34,689 nucleotides of DNA from Myxococcales bacterium (GCA_013298625.1 JAAFIF010000099.1:1-34689), one strand, 5' to 3'; shown: positions 24,833-33,435, counted from the stretch's first letter. Notes: generated by a model from the letters alone, not told the origin. Made by a program: numbers and translations.

Positions 24833-26704
24833 ATGCGATTCGCACTTCGACGTTTGCTTCAGATTCATGCGCTCGTCGCGCTCGCGAGCGTGAGCGCCTG
24901 TCGAGCGGAGCGCACGCAGATCGTGGTGTTGGTCGACACCGACTATGCGGTTCCGGCGGGCATCGGTTCGATCCGCGTCTCGGTCACCCGCGACGGAGCA
25001 GAGACCGTGCGCGCCATCACGCTCGACGGGTTGACGGCGCAGGGGTGCACAGACGTCGGGGGCGGCGGCCGCTTCTGCGTTCCGCTGTCGTTTTTGGTGG
25101 TGCCGGACTCGCGAACGAGCAGCGAATCTCCAGTCGAAGTGAGAATTGACGGCGTCGTCGGCGCCGACGCGCTCGCGGGCAGAGCGCTCGTGCAGCGAAG
25201 GGCGCGACTGCCGTTCGCTGTCGGGCAGACCCTGCGGCTGCCGATGTTTCTGTCGCGCACGTGCGAGGCCGTGCAGTGCGCGGCGGACGAGACGTGCGTC
25301 GAGGGAGGCCGCTGCGTCGCCGTCGACCAGCCGCCGGGCGTCATCGTGATCGACCCGCGCACGGGCGTGGCGCTCGACGCTGCTGTGTCCGACGCGGGGA
25401 TCGATCGAGAGTCTATCGACGCGAGGATGATCGCCGCTGATGGCGGCTCGCCCGCCCGCGACGCGATCGCTGATGGCCCTGCAACGGATCGCGCGGAGGT
25501 CGACGCGAGCGGCGCGAGCCCGTGCGCGACCCGCGCGTGCGCCGCGATCGACTCCATCACGGCAGGTCGTGACTTCAACTGCGTGCGCTACGCGCGCGGC
25601 ACCGTTGCGTGCTGGGGCGCCAACGACGTCGGGCAGCTCGGCCGCGGGACGCTCGATCCGAGGGCCGCGGACGGCACTGGAGGGTCGAGCTCCGTTGAAT
25701 TCGTAGGCGCAGTCACCGACGCCCGTGAGCTCGCCGCGGGCGACGGGCACGCGTGCGTGTCGTGGATGAGCGGCGGCGATCGGGGGCTGTCTTGCTGGGG
25801 CCGCAACGTGCGAGGCTCGCTCGGCGTCGCTTCGCTCGAGACCGCGGTGCCGCGGGCCTCGGCGGTGCAGGGGTTCGAGGCGCACGTGCTTCCGTCAGGC
25901 CTCGCCCTCGGCCAGGACGTCACGTACGCGACCGCGAGCGGCGCGGTCTACGCGTGGGGCGACAACGCGAGCGAGACGATCGGCTTCAGCGCGCCGGCGA
26001 CAGTGTCGCGAGCAACGCAGTTTCCGATGGTGAATCGCTGGCAGTTTGCCTCGGCTCGGGGTCGAGGCGTGTGCTGGCGAGACCCGCCGACGACGATGTG
26101 CGTGGGCAGCAACGAAGGCCAGCGGTTCGGCGGCTCCGCGAGCGCATCGGGCGTCGTCGGGCGGCCCACCGCGTTGGGCCCGAGGTTTCGCGCAGACTCC
26201 ATCGCCGTTGGGCGCTCGTTTGCGTGCGCGATCAACGGGGGCGCCGTCTCGTGCTGGGGCGAGAATCGCGCGTCCGGTGTGCTCGGCCGCGCGCCGACCG
26301 CCGCGGATCCCGCGCTGATCGCCGAGCCGACGTTCGTTCCGCTGCCGACGAGCATCCGCGCGATCGCCGTCGGCGACGACTTCGTGCTCGCGCTCTCGGG
26401 CACCGACAGGCTCTTCTGCTGGGGCTCGAACGCTGAAGGGGCGTGCGCGACGGGCGCCCAGCGCGAAGACGGAGCGGTCGAGCCCGCGACGGTCACGGCG
26501 CACGAGATCGTGCTTCCGCCGGGCTTTTCTCGGCCGATTCGCGAGGTCGTCGCGGGCGATGGCCACGCGTGCGCGCTCGCAGCGGACCGCCTGCCCTGGT
26601 GCTGGGGACGCAACCGCAACGCGCAGGCGGCGGTGCGCGTCACGGCAGACCGCCGCTCTCGCGCGGTCGTCACGCCGCAGCCCGTGTTCGCGCCCGCGCT
26701 ATAA
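24833..26704 (+). CDS. RCC1-repeat lipoprotein
   Basis: 623 residues from the ATG at 24833. The lipoprotein signal ends LVALASVSAC (Cys23). Residues about 30-145 form a beta-domain, followed by a small Cys cluster (CEAVQCAADETCVEGGRC). An Asp/Ala-rich flexible linker (about 185-245) leads to a C-terminal RCC1-type beta-propeller. At least seven blades are marked by CWGANDVGQLGRG, CWGRNVRGSLG, YAWGDNASETIG, CVGSNEGQRFGG, CWGENRASGVLG, CWGSNAEGACATG and CWGRNRNAQA. In Myxococcota such proteins are surface lipoproteins of unknown ligand. The promoter region overlaps divergently with the 24453-24692 gene. Confidence 0.88.
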   Translation: MRFALRRLLQIHALVALASVSACRAERTQIVVLVDTDYAVPAGIGSIRVSVTRDGAETVRAITLDGLTAQGCTDVGGGGRFCVPLSFLVVPDSRTSSESPVEVRIDGVVGADALAGRALVQRRARLPFAVGQTLRLPMFLSRTCEAVQCAADETCVEGGRCVAVDQPPGVIVIDPRTGVALDAAVSDAGIDRESIDARMIAADGGSPARDAIADGPATDRAEVDASGASPCATRACAAIDSITAGRDFNCVRYARGTVACWGANDVGQLGRGTLDPRAADGTGGSSSVEFVGAVTDARELAAGDGHACVSWMSGGDRGLSCWGRNVRGSLGVASLETAVPRASAVQGFEAHVLPSGLALGQDVTYATASGAVYAWGDNASETIGFSAPATVSRATQFPMVNRWQFASARGRGVCWRDPPTTMCVGSNEGQRFGGSASASGVVGRPTALGPRFRADSIAVGRSFACAINGGAVSCWGENRASGVLGRAPTAADPALIAEPTFVPLPTSIRAIAVGDDFVLALSGTDRLFCWGSNAEGACATGAQREDGAVEPATVTAHEIVLPPGFSRPIREVVAGDGHACALAADRLPWCWGRNRNAQAAVRVTADRRSRAVVTPQPVFAPAL

Positions 26705-26783
26705 GGTCCGAGCGCGGCCTCGCTCGATTGTCCACCGCAGCGATTGCGCTCGTGGCGCGCGTCGTTCATTGCTCGTGCGACCG

Positions 26784-27611
26784 ATGCGAACCGACAACGA
26801 ATACGTCTTGGGTACCGGCGGGGACGAGCACGAACGGCTCGGCGTTCAACACCGACTGTGGGCCAACGCCACGCACGACGCTTGGATGCGCGCCGGTCTG
26901 CGACGCGGTGAAACTGTGCTCGACCTCGGGTGTGGTCCAGGATGGGCGACGTTCGAGCTCGCGCAGTGGGTCGGGTCCACGGGCCGAGTGCTCGCCGCGG
27001 ACCTGTCCGACGCCTTTATCGCGACCGTTCAGACGGAGGCGAACCGCCGCGGGCTTACCAACGTCGACGCGTTCGTCGCCGACGCCGTCGGGGACCTCGA
27101 TCAAAAGCTCGCTGACCGGCCGCTGATCGACCTCGCGTGGGCGCGCTGGGTGTTCTGCTTCTTGCCTGCCCCGCAGCGCGCGCTCGAGGCGATCGGCAGT
27201 CGCATGCGCGCCGGCGGTCGCGTCGTGTTGCACGACTACTTCAACTACACGTCGATGACCGCCGCCCCGCGGTGCGCGTTTCATGATCGCGCGGTCGACG
27301 CCACCGCGCGATCGTGGCGCGACGCTGGAGGCGATCCCGACGTCGCCGCGAAGCTGCCCGCCTTGCTCGTCGACAGCGGCTTCGACGTCGAGCACATCGC
27401 CGTGCACCAGCGCGTCGCGCGCGGAGCTGATCCGATGTTCGCCTGGCCCAACACGTGGTGGCGAACGTGGGCACCCAAGCTCGTCGCGACCGGCTACCTG
27501 TCCGCCGCCGACTGCGAAGGGCTGCTGGCGACGCTCACCGACGTCGAGTCGAACCCGAGGCGCTTCGTCCTGCCACCTCCCGTGACCGAGATCATCGCGC
27601 GCAAGCGCTGA
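26784..27611 (+). CDS. Class I SAM-dependent methyltransferase
   Basis: 275 residues from the ATG at 26784; a GTG at 26775 is an alternative. Motif I is textbook: VLDLGCGPGWATFEL (45-59). An acidic residue closes strand 2 (VLAADLS), and VDAFVADAVGDL and RPLIDLAWARWVFCFLP match motifs II-IV of the Methyltransf_11/25 type. A post-core segment (VVLHDYFNYTSM) and a helical C-terminal region follow, as in small-molecule or ubiquinone-like methyltransferases. The substrate cannot be told. It is downstream of, and in the same direction as, the RCC1 gene with a 79-bp gap. Confidence 0.88.
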   Translation: MRTDNEYVLGTGGDEHERLGVQHRLWANATHDAWMRAGLRRGETVLDLGCGPGWATFELAQWVGSTGRVLAADLSDAFIATVQTEANRRGLTNVDAFVADAVGDLDQKLADRPLIDLAWARWVFCFLPAPQRALEAIGSRMRAGGRVVLHDYFNYTSMTAAPRCAFHDRAVDATARSWRDAGGDPDVAAKLPALLVDSGFDVEHIAVHQRVARGADPMFAWPNTWWRTWAPKLVATGYLSAADCEGLLATLTDVESNPRRFVLPPPVTEIIARKR

Positions 27612-27652
27612 TCGCGTTGACGGCGACGCGGCGATCCAGCCACGATCGCGTG

Positions 27653-28162
27653 GTGACTCACCCCGCAGCAACACTCTCGCTCAGCGAGCGCGTCGCGTAC
27701 CTGCGCGCGGTCGCGGCGCTCGTCTCTGTCGACTCGAACGTCGCCCAGGCTGAGCTCGACTCGATCCACCACCTCGCCGACGAGCTCAGCGTCGATCGCA
27801 GCGCGCTCGACGTGGACTCGTTTGCGAAAGACCCCGACATCGCGTTGGTCGAAGACGAGCTCGGCAGGGCCGAGTCGCTCGGGCTCGCGCACGCGCTGCT
27901 CACCGACGCGATCACCATCGCGTTCGCCGACGGCGCAATCGACCCGAGCGAGAGCAAGGTCCTGGCGCACTACGCGCTGCGCCTGCACATCCCTGTGGCC
28001 CAGGCCGGCGTGATCGCTCGATACGTCGCGCAGACGCACGACACCAAGGACGGCGCCGCGCTCAGCAAAGAGCTCGTCGAAGAAATCGCCGAGGCCGAGC
28101 GCGTGCAGTCGCCGGGCTTCATCCGCTCGATGATCAACCGACTGCGCGGCGCGAAGCCATGA
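27653..28162 (+). CDS. TerB-like helical protein
   Basis: 169 residues from the GTG at 27653 (a GTG at 27650 is equally possible). Two helical repeats, YLRAVAALVSVDSNVAQAEL and ITIAFADGAIDPSESKVL, have the acidic A-x-x-D-G-x-x-x-x-x-E pattern of the TerB fold. TerB-like proteins bind divalent metal through such acidic loops and occur in tellurite-resistance, stress and envelope systems. There is no membrane segment. Its TGA overlaps the ATG of the glucokinase gene (ATGA), implying translational coupling. Confidence 0.8.
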   Translation: MTHPAATLSLSERVAYLRAVAALVSVDSNVAQAELDSIHHLADELSVDRSALDVDSFAKDPDIALVEDELGRAESLGLAHALLTDAITIAFADGAIDPSESKVLAHYALRLHIPVAQAGVIARYVAQTHDTKDGAALSKELVEEIAEAERVQSPGFIRSMINRLRGAKP

Positions 28163-29139
28163 TCGTCGCCGGCGACATCGGCGGCACCAACTGCCGCCTC
28201 GCCTGCTACGACCGCGGTGCCCTCGTCGCCGAGCACACGTACGCGAGCCGCGAGTTCGACAGCTTCGAGGCTGTAGTGCTGCGCTTCGTCGACGACAGCC
28301 GAGCGCGGCCGACGCGCGCGTGCTTCGCGATGGCCGGGCCCGTTCGTCACGGCGTGTGTCGCACCACCAACCTGCCGTGGCCCGAGGTCGACGAGCGGTC
28401 GGTCGCCGCCGCGATCGGCGCGAACCAAGTGAGATTGGTCAACGATTTTGCAGCACAGACCGTCGGCGTGACGATGCTGCGCGCTGGCGAGTACGAAGAG
28501 ATCCTCGGCGGAGCTGTCGACGAGCGCGCGGCGATCGCGGTGCTCGGCGCAGGGACCGGCCTCGGCGAAGCGTTCGCGCTTCGACGAGACGACGGCACGA
28601 TCGACGTGTTGCCCGGCGAAGGCGGACACGCGGACTTTGCCCCGACGGACGAGCGGCAGATCGCCGTGCTTCGCGCGGTGGGGGCGCTGCTTGGCGGACG
28701 CGTCTCGTACGAGCAGGTCTTGTCTGGGCCCGGATTGCTCAACGTGTATCGAGGCCTCGAGCGCTCGGGGTACGGCGCGTCGTCACCCATGATCGAAGCG
28801 GCGATGCTCGCCGAGGCCGACGCGAGCGCGGTGATCTCGCGCGAGGGGCTCGCGGCGCGCGACCCGCTCTGCGCCGCGGCGCTCGAGGTGTTCGTCGAGG
28901 TGTATGCGCAGGAGGCGAGCAACATGGCGCTTCGCGCGCTCGCGTTCGGCGGCGTGTATCTCGCCGGCGGAATCGCTCCGAAGATCGTCGCTGCGCTGCG
29001 CGATGGCCGCTTCGAGCGTCGCTTTCGCAGCAAGTCGCCGCACGAGCGACTGCTCGCCGAGGTGCCGGTGAGGGTCGTGCTCGACACGCAGCTCGGCCTG
29101 CGCGGCGCGGCGCGAATCGCCAGTGAACTGAGGGGCTGA
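28159..29139 (+). CDS. glk: Glucokinase
   Basis: 326 residues, close to the usual length of the bacterial Glk family. The N-terminus MIVAGDIGGTNCRLACYD has the phosphate-1 ATP motif. LVNDFAAQTVGV supplies the catalytic Asp96, and GAGTGLGEA and PGEGGHADFAP match the adenosine and sugar-binding motifs. It phosphorylates glucose to glucose-6-phosphate with ATP in the cytoplasm. The late Gly-rich motif YLAGGIAPKI is intact. The start overlaps the TerB-like gene stop. Confidence 0.93.
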   Translation: MIVAGDIGGTNCRLACYDRGALVAEHTYASREFDSFEAVVLRFVDDSRARPTRACFAMAGPVRHGVCRTTNLPWPEVDERSVAAAIGANQVRLVNDFAAQTVGVTMLRAGEYEEILGGAVDERAAIAVLGAGTGLGEAFALRRDDGTIDVLPGEGGHADFAPTDERQIAVLRAVGALLGGRVSYEQVLSGPGLLNVYRGLERSGYGASSPMIEAAMLAEADASAVISREGLAARDPLCAAALEVFVEVYAQEASNMALRALAFGGVYLAGGIAPKIVAALRDGRFERRFRSKSPHERLLAEVPVRVVLDTQLGLRGAARIASELRG

Positions 29140-29189
29140 CCTCGCGTGGACAGCCGGGGCGCGCCCGCGGACAGCCGCGCGTTTGGGTG

Positions 29190-29195
29190 TACGAT
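29190..29195 (+). promoter_or_regulatory. -10 element of the PhnD-like gene
   Basis: TACGAT ends 13 nt before the GTG at 29208. No Shine-Dalgarno sequence is visible. Confidence 0.35.
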
Positions 29196-29207
29196 TTCGG
29201 CTCGAGC

Positions 29208-30023
29208 GTGAACTCACTGCGGGTGCTGTTTCCACCGTCTCTGGGCCTGCCGAAGGCGAACGCGCGCGCTGAGCTCGTCGAGCACTCGCTCGCCGTGGCG
29301 CTCGCGCGTCCCGTGCAAGTCCGGGTGGCGACGGACTACGAAGACCTCGTGCGCCGAGCGTGCGCCGCCGAAGCCGAGGTCGTCTGGGCGCCTGCAGGCG
29401 TGTGCGCGCGCGTCGCGCCCGTCGCGCGGTGCGTGTTTCAGGTCGTGCGGCAGGGGCTGACCTCGTATCGGTCGGCGATCGTGGTCCCGGCGCAGTCGAA
29501 GATCACGATCGACCGCCTTTGGAGCGCCCGATCGCTGCGCGCCGCGTGGGTCGATCCGCACTCTCTCGGCGGCTACGCGCTGGCGATCGAGCTGCTGCGT
29601 CGGCGCGGCGTCGATCCTTCGAACGTGTTCAGTGAGCAGCGCTTCATGGGCTCGCACCCCGAGGCGCTCGCGGCGGTGACCGATGGGCGCGCCGACATCG
29701 CCGCGGTCACGGCGTGGTCCGGCGACGCGCGCGCGGTTCGTGCGGCGCTCGCGATGCACGTCGGTCCCCTCGAGACGCGGCTCGCCGTGCTGGCGGTGAC
29801 GGACGAAGCTCCGACCGACGCGCTGGTGCTGACTCGGTCGATCGACGACGACGGTGTCGCCCTCGTCGAATCGCTCCTCGATTTCGAAGACCGGCCTGCG
29901 AAGCGCCGCTCGATGCTGCCGAGCGCGATGGGCGCCGAGCGCTTCGTCGATGCTGGTATCGAACCGTATCTGTCCTTGCAACGACGGATGATGGCCAGCG
30001 TGGCGCCGCGCTCAGCGCGGTGA
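29208..30023 (+). CDS. PhnD-like substrate-binding-domain protein, apparently cytoplasmic
   Basis: 271 residues from the GTG at 29208 (VNSLRVLFPPSLGLPK); a GTG at 29187 lies at the -10 element. The pattern of a type II periplasmic-binding fold is seen: ALARPVQVRVATDYEDLV, EAEVVWAPAGVCARV, LRAAWVDPHSLGGYALAIEL, then SHPEALAAVTDGRADIAAV. The family (PF12974-like) binds phosphonate or similar anions for ABC import. This protein has no signal peptide or lipobox, and no permease or ATPase gene is next to it, so it may be an internal sensor rather than a transport component. Ligand unknown. Confidence 0.8.
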   Translation: MNSLRVLFPPSLGLPKANARAELVEHSLAVALARPVQVRVATDYEDLVRRACAAEAEVVWAPAGVCARVAPVARCVFQVVRQGLTSYRSAIVVPAQSKITIDRLWSARSLRAAWVDPHSLGGYALAIELLRRRGVDPSNVFSEQRFMGSHPEALAAVTDGRADIAAVTAWSGDARAVRAALAMHVGPLETRLAVLAVTDEAPTDALVLTRSIDDDGVALVESLLDFEDRPAKRRSMLPSAMGAERFVDAGIEPYLSLQRRMMASVAPRSAR

Positions 30024-30154
30024 GCCTGCGGGCGTCGGTCAGCCTGCGAGCTGAGCGCTTTCGTGCATCTCGTCGACGACCAGCTCGCGCCAACGTCAGC
30101 GCGAGTTCGACCCCGTTGCGCGCGCAGGACGCGTATTCACGCGCGAGGCGCGAC

Positions 30155-30517
30155 TCAGAGCGCGAGCGTCGTCGCCGTCGCCGGGGCCGCGAGAAACGCC
30201 GGTCGATCGGCCTCGTCGAGACCGTTGGCGAAGAGCGTGATCCTGCTCTGCGCCAGCCCTGCCTCGCGCGCCGCGTCGTCGGCGCGGCCGAGCGCGCGCA
30301 GCGAGAGCACCCGCGCCGCGTCCCCGGCGCGCAGCGAGCACTTGGCGATGAGGCAGGCCTGATCGCGCAGCCCGCTGTGCATCAAGCAGACGCAGAGCTG
30401 CGGGAGTGTCGACACCGACGAGAGCGACGGCGCCAGGCGAATTCGGCTCTCGAGCAGCGCGCGAAGCTCGGTGCGAACGTCGAACTCGACGCCCGAGCGC
30501 ACCTTCATCGCGATCAA
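30155..30517 (-). CDS. Small unknown protein
   Basis: 120 residues from the ATG at 30517 (MIAMKVRSGVEFDVRTELRA), with GAGG about ten bases upstream; an ATG at 30508 is an alternative. Third positions are strongly G/C. Helical segments such as LPQLCVCLMHSGLRDQACLI and VLSLRALGRADDAAREAGLA look like TPR-style helices, but the motif is not clear. Convergent with the PhnD-like gene across a 131-bp gap with nothing recognisable. Confidence 0.65.
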   Translation of the reverse strand: MIAMKVRSGVEFDVRTELRALLESRIRLAPSLSSVSTLPQLCVCLMHSGLRDQACLIAKCSLRAGDAARVLSLRALGRADDAAREAGLAQSRITLFANGLDEADRPAFLAAPATATTLAL

Positions 30518-30625
30518 CTTTACCTCGCAGACCGCGCAGCGATGTGCCGTTCTTGCACAGCAGCGTCGCGGTCGGACGTGTTCAGTCGCGCACGACGACG
30601 CTGCGTGACCGCACGGCCGTGACCC

Positions 30626-31180
30626 TCAGGCCCACTCGAACGCGAATCGCGCTCGCGACGGCTCTGTCGGCGCGATCAGCTGCACTGTGCCCTCGCGCTT
30701 GCACAGCGAATACGTGTGGACCAACGTGGCCTTCCACACGCGCCAGTAGTCCAGCGGAACGTTCTCCCCGTCCACCGACACCTCGCACTCGCACGAGCGC
30801 TCGGACACCTTGCGATAGGCGAACTGCACGTCCCGAAACCCTGCGCGCACCACCAGGTCGCCGCGCGACAACAGCGTGTGCGGGTCCGAGCCGAACACGC
30901 TGAAGATCCCCTGAATCACCGGACGAAACGACGTGGCCAGCAGCCGCTCGCTCCCCACGCGGCCGAAGCGTTCGACCGTGTCCGCGCCGAGCGCACCCAC
31001 CGCCTTCGCGATGTCGAACGAGTGCGCGATCGCAACCCACTCGACGAGCGACGGCGGACTGTCGACCAGCGCGCGCGTGCGCGGCGGCAGCGCCTGCACG
31101 ACCGCCGCGCGCAGCCCCAGCTGATCGAGCCCGTTGAGCTGCGATCGAATCACCGCGCCTTTGACAGCAGCAGGTCCCAT
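30626..31180 (-). CDS. Unknown protein, possibly DUF2378/TIGR02265-like
   Basis: 184 residues from the ATG at 31180 (MGPAAVKGAVIRSQLNGLDQ). The start is supported by a TACGCT -10 ending nine bases upstream. The layout is helical N-terminal (LGLRAAVVQALPPRTRAL; SFDIAKAVGALGADTVERFG) and beta-rich C-terminal (GDLVVRAGFRDVQFAYRKVS; CEVSVDGENVP), ending RARFAFEWA. This is reminiscent of the DUF2378 family that is abundant in myxobacteria, but I am not certain. No signal peptide or membrane segment. Confidence 0.75.
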   Translation of the reverse strand: MGPAAVKGAVIRSQLNGLDQLGLRAAVVQALPPRTRALVDSPPSLVEWVAIAHSFDIAKAVGALGADTVERFGRVGSERLLATSFRPVIQGIFSVFGSDPHTLLSRGDLVVRAGFRDVQFAYRKVSERSCECEVSVDGENVPLDYWRVWKATLVHTYSLCKREGTVQLIAPTEPSRARFAFEWA

Positions 31181-31188
31181 CGACCGCG

Positions 31189-31194
31189 AGCGTA
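31189..31194 (-). promoter_or_regulatory. -10 element of the 30626-31180 gene
   Basis: TGATACGCT on the minus strand is an extended -10. It ends nine bases before the ATG at 31180, implying a leaderless message. Confidence 0.45.
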
Positions 31195-31238
31195 TCAGCA
31201 TCGCGGTCCCCTTGCACAAGCGCGCCCGGCGCCGCGTT

Positions 31239-31697
31239 TCACCGGCGCGAGAGCAACGCGAGCATCGCCAGCACGATCGCGCACGGCGCCAACAGCGACC
31301 CGATCATCAACGCGCGCGCCGCGGCCTTTTGCTGTGCTTCGTACTGCGCTTTCACCAGCGGCCACGCGACGAGCGCACACAGCCCCACGTCGATCAGCAC
31401 GGCGGTGAGCAGCCAAGAGAGGTCGCGCGTGAAGCGCTCGGCCGCCCCGTGCAGCGCAAACGAGAGCACGATCGCGATCACAGTCGCAGCAGCGGTGCGC
31501 CCGAGCACGGACCGGCGTGGCTCAGCGTCGAGCCGCAGCGCGCCGATCACCAGGTGCACCACGCCGACCACCAGCGCTGGAATCGCCCCAGAAAGACCGC
31601 CGATCACCAAGCCCACGCCCTGCCCGTGCGCCCACGCCAGCTGCGGAACCAGCATCGCGCCAACGCCAACGCTCAGCGACCCGATCGCTCTCTTCAT
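31239..31697 (-). CDS. Integral membrane protein of unknown function
   Basis: 152 residues from the ATG at 31697. A signal peptide or first hydrophobic segment ends PQLAWA (residue 23). Four membrane spans follow at about 27-51, 66-85, 93-113 and 127-148. Short charged loops carry DAEPRR and RFTRD. No family recognised. It is upstream of the 30626-31180 gene on the same strand but is separated from it by that gene's own promoter. Confidence 0.8.
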   Translation of the reverse strand: MKRAIGSLSVGVGAMLVPQLAWAHGQGVGLVIGGLSGAIPALVVGVVHLVIGALRLDAEPRRSVLGRTAAATVIAIVLSFALHGAAERFTRDLSWLLTAVLIDVGLCALVAWPLVKAQYEAQQKAAARALMIGSLLAPCAIVLAMLALLSRR

Positions 31698-31794
31698 CGC
31701 ACGGCACATTGACACGACTGCGTGTTGTTGGTGGGGGTTGGATGACGAGCTCGCCTCGCGCCGGTTTGTGCGCCGCGCTTCGGCGGCGATTCGC

Positions 31795-31800
31795 TAGGCT
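31795..31800 (+). promoter_or_regulatory. -10 element of the 31808 lipoprotein gene
   Basis: TAGGCT ends eight bases before the ATG at 31808. The transcription start should fall at the start codon, and no Shine-Dalgarno sequence is present. Confidence 0.45.
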
Positions 31801-31807
31801 TCAAACG

Positions 31808-32488
31808 ATGAACTCGTTCGGACCTGTGGGCGCTGCGAGGCGCCTGCGACGCTCATCGTTGGTCGCGATCGCCGTGCTCGCAGCGGTCACCGCGCCCGCC
31901 TGTCGACGCGCTCCGCGCGCGCAGCCGCGGGACAGCGGCGCCGATGCGCAGTCCGCGCCGCGCGCCGCTGGATGGACTCTGGCGCGATCGATCTTCGTAC
32001 GAGCCCTCGAGTCGCATCGACGCTTCGTCGAGGACCGCAGGCCGATGCGGCACACGTGGGGCGAACGGGAGGTCGAGGCGATGTTGGCCGCGCTGAGCGA
32101 CCCTGCCGTCGCGCTCGAACTCGCGGCGGTGCACCCGTATTTGCATGCGACGGACGGCGGTCCGCAGGTCGAATCGGGGCATCAGCGGCGCTCGAGCGTC
32201 TCGGTGACCGACGCGCGCGCGAGGGCCGCGCTCGGCCGCGCGTTGATCGACGCCGTCGAGCGCTCGAACGGAATGGCGGCGATGTGCTTCAACCCGCGCC
32301 ACGCCGTGACGTTGACGGTCGCCGGACAGAGGGTCTCGTGGATCATCTGCCTCGAATGCCTGCAAATTCAGCTGTGGATCGACGGTGAATTCTCGGCGAT
32401 GGTGACGATCGACCCCGCGGCGCTCGCGAGCCACCTGCCTGCGAGCGAAGGCGTCGAAGAGCCCGTGTCACCGTTCGTTGGTCGCTGA
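31808..32488 (+). CDS. Lipoprotein of unknown function
   Basis: 226 residues from the ATG at 31808. The signal peptide is basic at its start (ARRLRRSS) and ends AVTAPAC (Cys32). The mature protein begins with an Arg/Asp/Ala-rich linker. The folded part includes WTLARSIFVRALESHRRFVE and AMCFNPRHAVTLTVAGQRV, followed by SWIICLECLQIQLWID with a Cys-x-x-Cys. The CxxC could be redox-active or structural. No family recognised. Confidence 0.8.
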   Translation: MNSFGPVGAARRLRRSSLVAIAVLAAVTAPACRRAPRAQPRDSGADAQSAPRAAGWTLARSIFVRALESHRRFVEDRRPMRHTWGEREVEAMLAALSDPAVALELAAVHPYLHATDGGPQVESGHQRRSSVSVTDARARAALGRALIDAVERSNGMAAMCFNPRHAVTLTVAGQRVSWIICLECLQIQLWIDGEFSAMVTIDPAALASHLPASEGVEEPVSPFVGR

Positions 32489-32873
32489 GTCAGCAGCCCG
32501 CCCGTCGCGTGTGAGGCGCAGCTGAGCCGGCCGTGGCAGACCGTCCGAGCGCGATCGCTATTCAGGGCGAGCGTTGTCCCAGAGTTCTGCTGCCCGCTTC
32601 GCGCGATTGCTCCGATGCTCGACGGAGACGCACACACGAACGAACAACGAGTCTCACCGAAGCTTCTGTGCAGTGCGCCACGGCATGAGCACGAACACTC
32701 GAAGCACGCCCGCGGTCCGGGGCACGCGAACGATCACGCGCTTTCAGCCCACGACTCGACCGCGTTGCCGACGTCGATGAGCGCATCGCAGCCCTGCACC
32801 GCCACGGAGTCGTCATGCCGTCGATCCCAGAGCTGCCGTCGCTCGCAAGCGGCGCGATCGCCGCGCTCGTGGA
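32489..32873. other. Intergenic stretch without a clear intact gene
   Basis: 385 bp between a plus-strand lipoprotein gene and the end of a minus-strand gene. The first 250 bp show no coding pattern on either strand. From about 32740 a plus-strand frame regains strong codon bias (next entry). No terminator with a T-run is seen. Confidence 0.5.
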
Positions 32874-32886
32874 CTACCTGAGCGGC
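32740..32886 (+). pseudogene. Possible remnant of a gene 3' part (cytochrome-c-like tail?)
   Basis: The plus-strand frame starting at 32740 reads RLDRVADVDERIAALHRHG and then VVMPSIPELPSLASGAIAAL followed by VDYLSG, with mostly G/C third positions. MP followed by L...IAALVDYL resembles the C-terminal end of cytochrome c domains, but no CxxCH motif or start codon lies upstream. The frame continues antisense into the next gene to a TGA at 32992. It may be a decayed fragment or a chance frame. Confidence 0.22.
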
Positions 32887-33392
32887 CCGCTGATCCATCG
32901 CTCGAGCAGCGCCACGGCCGACCCGTGCAAGAGCACGTCGAACGGCCGGCCATCGCTCCCCGTCAGCCTGAATCGCGCCGAAGGACCGCCCTGAATCGCT
33001 CGGTCTCCTGGCCCCAGCAGCTCGATCTTCACCTCGCCCGGCGACGTGAAGAACGCCCGCCCCACAGTCCCGTCCTCGCGCTCTCGCACGAGCACCAGCC
33101 GCCGCTGGCTGGTGATCAACACGGTGATCCCCAGCGATCGCAGCGTCGCGACGCCTCCAGCGCCCACGAGCGCCGTCACGATCACGCTCGCCGCCGCGAC
33201 GGCGATCTGCGTCGCGAGCGACGGCCCGTCGGCCAGCTCGCCCACCCACATCCATTGCACGGTCTCGCCGGGCGCGAGGCCGAAGTGCGCGGCCGTTCCG
33301 CTCGGGGTCATCTTCGCGTACGAGCGAAAGACGTACACGCCGAGCGCCCCGGCGAGCCCCAGAAGCACGAGATATCCCAGCGCGTCTTGCAT
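32874..33392 (-). CDS. Membrane protein of unknown function
   Basis: 172 residues from the ATG at 33392. A first span (about 4-22, YLVLLGLAGALGVYVF) and a second hydrophobic stretch (about 58-90, TQIAVAAASVIVTALVGAGG) enclose a segment with APGETVQWMWVGEL. The C-terminal half is a soluble beta-domain (TSQRRLVLVREREDGTVGRA; VKIELLGPGDRAI; RFRLTGSDGRPFDVLLHG), PH-like in pattern. Proteins of this layout often have a bPH-type domain at the inner membrane; that is inference. Function unknown. Confidence 0.8.
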   Translation of the reverse strand: MQDALGYLVLLGLAGALGVYVFRSYAKMTPSGTAAHFGLAPGETVQWMWVGELADGPSLATQIAVAAASVIVTALVGAGGVATLRSLGITVLITSQRRLVLVREREDGTVGRAFFTSPGEVKIELLGPGDRAIQGGPSARFRLTGSDGRPFDVLLHGSAVALLERWISGPLR

Positions 33393-33404
33393 CGGCAGTC
33401 GCAG

Positions 33405-33410
33405 AGCTTA
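33405..33410 (-). promoter_or_regulatory. -10 element of the 32874-33392 gene
   Basis: TAAGCT on the minus strand ends 13 bases before the ATG at 33392. No Shine-Dalgarno sequence. Confidence 0.35.
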
Positions 33411-33435
33411 ACCCGTCCTCGCGCGGCAGCTCGCG

